NCBI GenBank assembly: GCA_005406025.1
Contig: BGZK01000761.1
Span: 228,216-292,215 of the forward strand
From: Eumeta japonica
Taxonomy: Eukaryota > Arthropoda > Insecta > Lepidoptera > Psychidae
Direction of reading: 5' to 3'
Length of the DNA: 64,000 bases
Shown here: piece after piece, positions 58,209 through 64,000 of the stretch
How the letters are laid out: each line of letters begins with the position of its first letter
Numbering within the stretch: the first letter of the stretch is position 1
Program-made: the position numbers and the translations under genes
Notes under the pieces: model-generated
The model's input: the letters and a program-made list of their open reading frames with translations, nothing else
The model's database searches: none
What the model was told of the DNA's origin: nothing

Positions 58209-58827
58209 AAAAACCGTACAAATGCGAATAGGACTCGCGCCCGGACGGTTCCGTACAAAATTACATATCAAAAGTGTTGATTATTTTTGTCTGATTTCGA
58301 TACTGATACTGACGAGATATTAGTCTCGGGAATTCCGAAATTTTTGCTTTTTTTTTAAAAAAAAGTTTATGAAGTTTTTTAAAAATATCCGTATCATATA
58401 CTTTAACTACCTGTACATACTCCAACTACAAGTGTAAGTTGGTAATTATAAAAAAAAATCATATGATATAGCTTTAATTTAACTATTTTCGTATTTTCCT
58501 TTTATTTCGCTGTGAGATCTTGCTTCTTTCCAAATTTTATAATTATAGATCGGAAGTAAGTAATTATACAGGTTCTGATTTCCTGGCGAATATCAAAATA
58601 TAAATCATAAAAATGGCCATATTTCGTAATTAACCTCACTTACAAGCTTAATTTTTTTACAACTTCAAGGGACCGCCAACTTATATATTTAATTTTAATT
58701 TCAACTGAATACCTACTTACCTGCATTCCTGAGAAAAAATCATCTCGACAGACAAACAGATAGACACACACCCGGATACGGGTTTTATAAGGCTTCCTGT
58801 TTCTTTAGATCCGTACGAAAACAAAAA
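58209..58827 (+). repeat. Lepidopteran dispersed repeat, copy 4
   Basis: AAAACCGTACAAATGCGAAT, GGACGGTTCCGTACAAAATT at the start. GAGAAAAAATCATCTCGACA, GACAAACAGATAGACACACA and GATCCGTACGAAAACAAAAA at the end. It is the subfamily shared with 60290-60665. Confidence 0.7.
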
Positions 58828-59001
58828 AATAAAATATCTTGCATAAATAATGGGACCGACACCTAGGCATTGTATTTTCAATACAGTCACCTCCGCATTT
58901 TATAATACAATCGATACTTACGATGGACATTTTTCATTTTTTGTCCATAACACCAAAGTCTTTCAAAAGAACCACTGTGCTTTGAGGTAATAAACACTTT
59001 T

Positions 59002-59038
59002 TTTACGATCGCTGTTGAAATTCAACAGCGATCGTAAA
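59002..59038. repeat. 18-bp perfect hairpin, 1-nt loop
   Basis: TTTACGATCGCTGTTGAA, A, TTCAACAGCGATCGTAAA. Confidence 0.9.
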
Positions 59039-59046
59039 GAAGTTGC

Positions 59047-59074
59047 TTGCCGGTAGTCAAGTGACTGCCGGCAA
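59047..59074. repeat. 13-bp hairpin, 2-nt loop
   Basis: TTGCCGGTAGTCA, AG, TGACTGCCGGCAA, with one G-T wobble. It lies 8 bases after the previous hairpin. Confidence 0.85.
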
Positions 59075-59459
59075 TCGGAGGCGATATTCAAAGTCTAATA
59101 CTTAGCATGCGAGTGCGCGTTGTATCGTTAACGGGCAGGTATATAAAGTAACTTTTGACTCGTACGGTAGGAGAATTCAAACAAGGCGAAACGTTTTGGA
59201 AAATATACCTACCTACATTCTGCTTAAGAAGTCAAAATGATGTAAAATTCCTAACTCTGATTATATAGGATTTCGTGACGTTTTAATAATGTATCATTTT
59301 ATATTTTCTAATTGCTTATATATTTTAGTCTGCTTTGATATGGAAACATTATTATTAGCCGAAATTTTTCATTTATATAACTCCAAAGTACTATATATTT
59401 TTTTTAATTGAGGTATAATATACCACATTTAACCGATTTTTAAGCCTATTCTACGCTCA

Positions 59460-59720
59460 ACGTGGATATAATCGTCGAGAAGCGACAAGGCACCGCACCA
59501 AGTCGCACGTCTGTCGCACGTGAGGTCTTAAAGTAAAAAAAAAATGGACTTAGAAGCCAGCGTTTCCGAGAACATGCCCACGCGCACTCGTCTAGCGAAC
59601 GCGGGCTTGTATTAGTTTTGGTCCGCGGTCACGACTGACGGCGAGGCCATGCTCTTTGCCAAATTAGATTTCAGTCATTTTACGCCCGTGCAAAATACTC
59701 GGTGACTAATTTCTGTAACG
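59460..59720. promoter_or_regulatory. GC-rich promoter-like block
   Basis: GC-rich with GTCGCACGTCTGTCGCACGT and GGTCCGCGGTCACGACTGAC. An ATG at about 59544 opens only 23 codons (MDLEASVSENMPTRT...) before TAG, so coding is not claimed. Confidence 0.25.
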
Positions 59721-59741
59721 TACTCCCTTCCCGATTAAATG

Positions 59742-60122
59742 AAAACCGGCCAAGTACGATATAGACACGAAGGGTGCCGTACCACCGTAGTATATTTAAC
59801 AGCATATATATTTTAGAACAGCAAATAAAAAACAAGAACAAAAATTAAGTTCGAGCCATAAACGCCGAAAAAAATACGTTTCTTATATGGGTAGCCTCTT
59901 TAATTTTTAAGTTTATGTTATTTTTATTATTTGTTTGCCATGTTATTTATTAGTAATATACACTCTCAATTGAAATTGAACTCTTGAAATTCCATGTCTC
60001 TATCTTATACCATTAAAAAGATACAGCCCTGCGACAGCTGGACGGACAGATGGTCGGACGGACAGTAGAACCTTAGTAATAGAGAGCCCCGTTGACACCC
60101 TTTGGATACGGAACTCTAAAAA
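59742..60122 (+). repeat. Lepidopteran dispersed repeat, copy 5
   Basis: AAAACCGGCCAAGTACGATA, GAAGGGTGCCGTACCACC at the start. GGACGGACAGATGGTCGGAC, CTTAGTAATAGAGAGCCCCG and ACGGAACTCTAAAAAAG at the end. Same subfamily as copy 1. Confidence 0.75.
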
Positions 60123-60289
60123 AGTATATAAATAGAATACCACAGGGATCAATCCTTGGTCCCCGTTTTTTTGGAAAACTATTTTTTTAAACAACCCATC
60201 TTTTGGAAATCCTAAATTTATACAGCGGGAAATTTAAAATTTTCATCCCATACATCGCGATACGTACTCCGACTGCAGATGTTAGTTTG

Positions 60290-60665
60290 TAATAGTAAAA
60301 ATATATTTAATTGAGTAATATAACCACAAATTAACGATTTTCTCATTTTCGTATTTATTTGTGCTGTTGGTCCTTGCTTCCTGTCAAATCTCGTGATTTA
60401 ATATCAATGGGAAGTATCGATAGGTTTTGATTTACATGTAAGCATCAAACAGTTGTATGTTTGATTAAATCAACTCGGAAGCTTCGTTATTTTACAGCGA
60501 CAATAGATCGCAAACCTGAGTATTTGGTATTAATTTCAATTTGATACCTGTTCCTAAGAAAAAGGGTTTTGACAGACATACAGACACACAGGCAGATGGA
60601 CGGACAGATGAACGATGACGTAATTCTATAGAATACCTTTTTTTTTTTTGATGTGTAATACCCCA
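60290..60665 (+). repeat. Dispersed repeat, 5'-truncated
   Basis: Matches the second half of copy 4 (TCGTATTTATTTGTGCTGTT; TCAATTTGATACCTGTTCCT; GACAGACATACAGACACACA; GGACGGACAGATGAACGATG). Confidence 0.6.
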
Positions 60666-60669
60666 AAAA

Positions 60670-61620
60670 AATGTGTGATTTCCTAACATATATTAAAATG
60701 TGTCTGTGGACAAACAGTGTTACCAACATAAAGATTATATTTCTGATATCACGATCACAAATCACTAGAATTACATACCAGGTAGCATGTACTATACGTA
60801 TACGACGTACTTTTTTCTTAGGTGGCTTTTCGATTTGTAAAAGAAGTTATAAAATTATAATTATTACCCACAATTCGATCCGTATTTTTAAAGATTTATT
60901 ACTTAAGCTACAATCCGTTTTTGTTTTGGGGTTCCGTACATAAAATTCGAAAGGAAATCTTGTAACGGTGCTTCGCTGTGTATTTGACTATGTTTGTTCG
61001 TGTGCTCACAACGGCATTTCTCGGTGACATTTATCGTAGTCGGCTTGAAATGAATACAATTCGATAACTACAATAATATGTATGAGTTATATACGCACAT
61101 CTAAATTCAATTTATTTGTCGTTTAATCTACAGAGTGGCATACATTTAAAAACCTCAAAAAGAGCTCGTTTTATGGACGGAAGTAATATTTTTCTTTCAC
61201 TAATAATTGTATTTATTTATGACATATATCCGAAAATAAAATGCTCACATCTAAAAAATTAACTGCAGTTCCAGAAAAAATATATATTTTTTATTTTCAA
61301 TAAAATGAAAAAAGGAAAAAGCTATTAATTTTAAAACCGATGAACTTTGAGTTTGTATACATATTGCGAACGATCCAGTTTATAGATCCGATTTAGTTTA
61401 TTATATATGTAATTATAAAATTATATTAATAAATTTAAAAATAGGGTTTCGTTTTCTTATGATAAAATCAACCTTAAATTTAAAAAATAATCAATGTGTG
61501 CAATTGTATTAACAACATACTTTTTTTACGGAAACATAAATAAAAAAAATATAAAGACAAAACGTTTTCGAATGAAGGAACAGTGCAATTTCAGCTAAAG
61601 AAACATAAAGTGAAATGTAA
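60670..61620. other. Intergenic, no gene seen
   Basis: AT-rich. GGGGTTCCGTACATAAAATT near 60930 is another scrap of the dispersed family. Nothing else supported. Confidence 0.4.
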
Positions 61621-61623
61621 GGT

Positions 61624-61656
61624 GAGGGAGATTCTTTATCATACAGAATCTCCCTC
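61624..61656. repeat. 12-bp perfect hairpin, 9-nt loop
   Basis: GAGGGAGATTCT, loop, AGAATCTCCCTC. Confidence 0.85.
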
Positions 61657-61760
61657 TAAAAACAATATAAAAAAAAGAAAAACAGTTTTAGCACTTTAAA
61701 CTATTAAGTCTTCAAATATACGGGTCATATCTACGAAAAAAATTAAATAAATTGAAATTA

Positions 61761-62386
61761 AAAAACCGGCCAAGTGCTTGTCGGGCCACGCGTAGTGTAG
61801 GGTTCCTGGTTCCTTGTCACAATATGTGTAATTAGAAGAGGGCTTTTTGTATTCATACTATAAACCTATTGATCGAGTTCACAATCTAACGACTAATAAT
61901 GTCTAAAAACGGGCCCACATAGGACGAATGTTAAGAATGTTATAATTTTATGCTTCCATAACATATTCACATAGTTCATAAACTTATATTTAGTACTTGT
62001 TTTACACGACAACGTCATCTAAGTAATTTTTAAGGAATTCTTACGAAACTTTGCTTTATACTTCTTCAAGCACATTTTATAAGTTGGTAAAACTTTTACT
62101 TGTTAACTTGTAAGAAAATGGCTTCGCGAATCTTTTTGAATGAGCTATGTGATGATAACCCACATCATGAAATAGACAAAAAATAATCTCCACTTTCAAA
62201 AAAATATTTTTCAAGGTTTTATTCCACCATTTTGTAGGCTTGATTAATATGTGTACTGTCGTGAATTGCAACTTTAGCAAATATTGCTAAGAATCTCGGA
62301 TCTAAGCCGCGTTCAGACAGACAGACATACAGACGGACGGACATGACTAAATAAGGGTTCCTTGTTTACTACGAAACCCTAAAAAG
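61761..62386 (+). repeat. Lepidopteran dispersed repeat, copy 6
   Basis: AAAAACCGGCCAAGTGCTTG, GTAGGGTTCCTGGTTCC and the GAGGGCTTTTTGTATTC core. Near the end are CAGACAGACATACAGACGG and TACGAAACCCTAAAAAG. Full length and same subfamily as copies 2 and 3. Confidence 0.8.
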
Positions 62387-62389
62387 ATT

Positions 62390-63145
62390 GCTGAAGGGTA
62401 TATTCTTCTGTGAGTTGATAAAAAACCGAATACAACATTGACTTTTCATCCAATAGGAAAAAGAATAATACGAGGTCAAGGTTGCCAACATGCGAGGGTG
62501 GAACATGTAATATTTCACCGCACATTTGCTGAGCTCATCAAATCTCTATTACTTACTTAATAAATGAAATTGTATTATAGCGAAAATTGTTTGTAGCTAG
62601 TCAAAGCCGCATCAAAATTCGGCCAAGTGTGACTCTAATTCGTATTTAGAGAGTACCGTATCTTGAATATTTATTTTTAAGAGCTTATACTTTCCGTTTC
62701 GTTTTTATTAGCCCTAGAAACGTGCTACTACGTTCCACGCCTCTGTAATAAATCTCTAAATATGATTTACTATGTATTAATAAGCCACAAAAAATATTAT
62801 AGAGATTTAACGTATACAACACCGATACACATCTACAACTTTGAAACTTTGAAATTATTCACTTACAGCTGAGAAATTACGTGGACTACGAGAAATCAAA
62901 AAGATAAATATGAAACATCATAGCGCACGCCTAGGTAATTAACTCGCAGCTCGACCGGGTAAAAAAAGATGTATTCCAACTTTTTTGTGGGTGGGAAGAT
63001 CAAATCCAGATAGCGGTCGTGTAATTATTTGTTTTGTAATAGCACGTCCCGTCTCACATTAAATCTTGTACCCCGACTAAGATGAGATGAAAGTTACTTT
63101 CATGCGACTTTTGTGTAAACGCATAATTTGTTTTATGTTTTATTT
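62390..63145. other. Intergenic or intronic, no gene seen
   Basis: AT-rich with no supported feature. Confidence 0.4.
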
Positions 63146-63148
63146 CAG

Positions 63149-63271
63149 TGCGGTAATTCGCAAAATCCCGCTGATACGTCAGAATCTTGCATACTATCAA
63201 TTTCACTCTATATGCGCAAACGCATTTATTGGCATTTATGAAATCACTGTCGCACAATCTTCAGTGATCTC
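63149..63271 (+). CDS. Candidate internal exon, 41 codons
   Basis: Unrecognised. A strong acceptor (TTTTATGTTTTATTTCAG) and a perfect donor (GATCTC then GTAAGT) bound 123 bases open in one frame (one base, 40 codons, two bases). The reading is AVIRKIPLIRQNLAYYQFHS then ICANAFIGIYEITVAQSSVI. It is not low-complexity and reads like folded protein. No partner exon lies inside the window, so the gene, if real, continues beyond 64 kb or is spread widely. Confidence 0.45.
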
Positions 63272-63339
63272 GTAAGTCGCAGTGAACGCAATGAAAATGA
63301 AATCGGTGATATTTTGTTTGTATTGTATTTTATATGCAA

Positions 63340-63380
63340 CTAGCTTTCGCCCGCAGCTGTGCCCGCGTGTAAATATAATG
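63340..63380 (-). mobile_element. Helitron 3' terminus, minus strand
   Basis: AACTAGCTTTCGCCCGCAGC is the reverse complement of a Helitron end (GCGGGCGAAAGCTAG then T). The element would run toward higher coordinates. Its 5' end was not located in the window. Confidence 0.5.
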
Positions 63381-63384
63381 GATT

Positions 63385-64000
63385 CGTTCATCTTGTACAT
63401 CGATCATGTTCCTCGTCGCTATCGAGTTCTTGATCCTACGAGCCTAGCATGACGTTTAGCGTAGCTTAAGAACGCGTTTAGCTAGGACGTTGATTCGGGT
63501 GTCGTTGTAAAAAGTCTGAGAAGTATCAGGACTCGAAGTGAAGCAATACATATATTCGCCGAAGTATATGTACAGACCGGTATTAAGTTGAAAATTACAA
63601 AAAAAAATGAAAGCTATCTGATATGAGTTACAAACTTGACCAGATTTATATATAAAAAAAAAACGCAAATCGGAAAAAAAGCTCGCATCAAGAAGACTTT
63701 AAAGAACAAGTCAAGTGCCGAGCAAATATCAGAGCTATTATTATGGTTTTATCCTGACGTTTTCTCGGAAAATTTATTGACTACGTAATTTTTAATATAA
63801 TTTCGAAAATGTTTTGACTTATATTGGTATATGCACATATGTTAATTTCATAATATTCGTATGCTTTATCACGGTTAATATTAAACAAAATAACGTAACG
63901 TCATTTATTAATGACTCCATAAATCGACCCACGCCTATGTAGTCACTTACTCAAATAGACTCGTGATTGTACAAAGATTGTCATCGTATAAGAATGATGA
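63385..64000. other. No gene seen
   Basis: Possibly partly Helitron-derived. ORFs are short and domainless. Confidence 0.35.

Noticed and set aside
59544..59612. Short frame MDLEASVSENMPTRT in a GC-rich block
   Set aside because: Stops after 23 codons and no clear donor. Kept only as a note in the promoter-like block.

Overview
This is a eukaryotic, AT-rich, intron-containing and transposon-dense segment, most likely from a moth or butterfly. The evidence for Lepidoptera is the many copies of the dispersed repeat that opens with a variant of CCGGCCAAGTGCGAGTCGG and closes with GACGGAC-rich sequence and GGAACCCTAAAA. Helitron ends (ATCCATACTAATATTATAA at one end, GCGGGTAAAAGCTAG at the other), a decayed mariner and intron sizes fit the same group. 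There are no operons, CRISPR arrays, rRNA genes or convincing tRNA genes.

Layout. Positions 1-10,900 hold no gene I can support. They carry a degenerate GATTCC-like repeat, several dispersed-repeat copies and a very long hairpin (8507-8792). Two minus-strand genes follow. The first is an unrecognised lysine- and glutamate-rich protein of 299 residues (10967-11866), with a short 5' UTR intron and a DRE motif upstream. The second is a two-exon gene for the G-patch nucleolar protein PINX1 (13403-14649), which is the clearest gene here together with TXNDC12. From 14.8 to 29.2 kb I see no coding sequence, only repeats and a few GC-rich promoter-like blocks.

From 29.2 to 43.9 kb there are candidate minus-strand exons (29288-29356, 32512-32728, 39621-39833), Helitron-type helicase debris (33462-33782), a dead mariner (34905-35945), a small single-pass membrane protein gene (36144-36368) and an unassigned 134-codon ORF (42629-43033). 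From 43.9 to 50.5 kb lies the plus-strand gene for the ER thioredoxin-like protein TXNDC12. Its 6-kb intron is packed with a Helitron, a (TA)n tract, a 109-bp tandem array, a MITE and a dispersed repeat.

The rest (50.7-64 kb) carries a hAT-like MITE, more candidate exons (51712-51859, 52433-52531, 55466-55603, 63149-63271), a fragment of a transposon endonuclease domain beside a 29-bp palindrome, paired hairpins at 59 kb and five copies of the dispersed repeat. PINX1 and TXNDC12 are unrelated housekeeping genes (nucleolus/telomerase and ER redox). The four scattered minus-strand exons at 29.3, 39.7, 51.8 and 52.5 kb may belong to one long gene, but their junction phases do not all fit, so this is only a hypothesis. 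I found no clear sign of a new biological system. The most unusual items are structural: long palindromes, the higher-order tandem array and the degenerate hexamer tracts.
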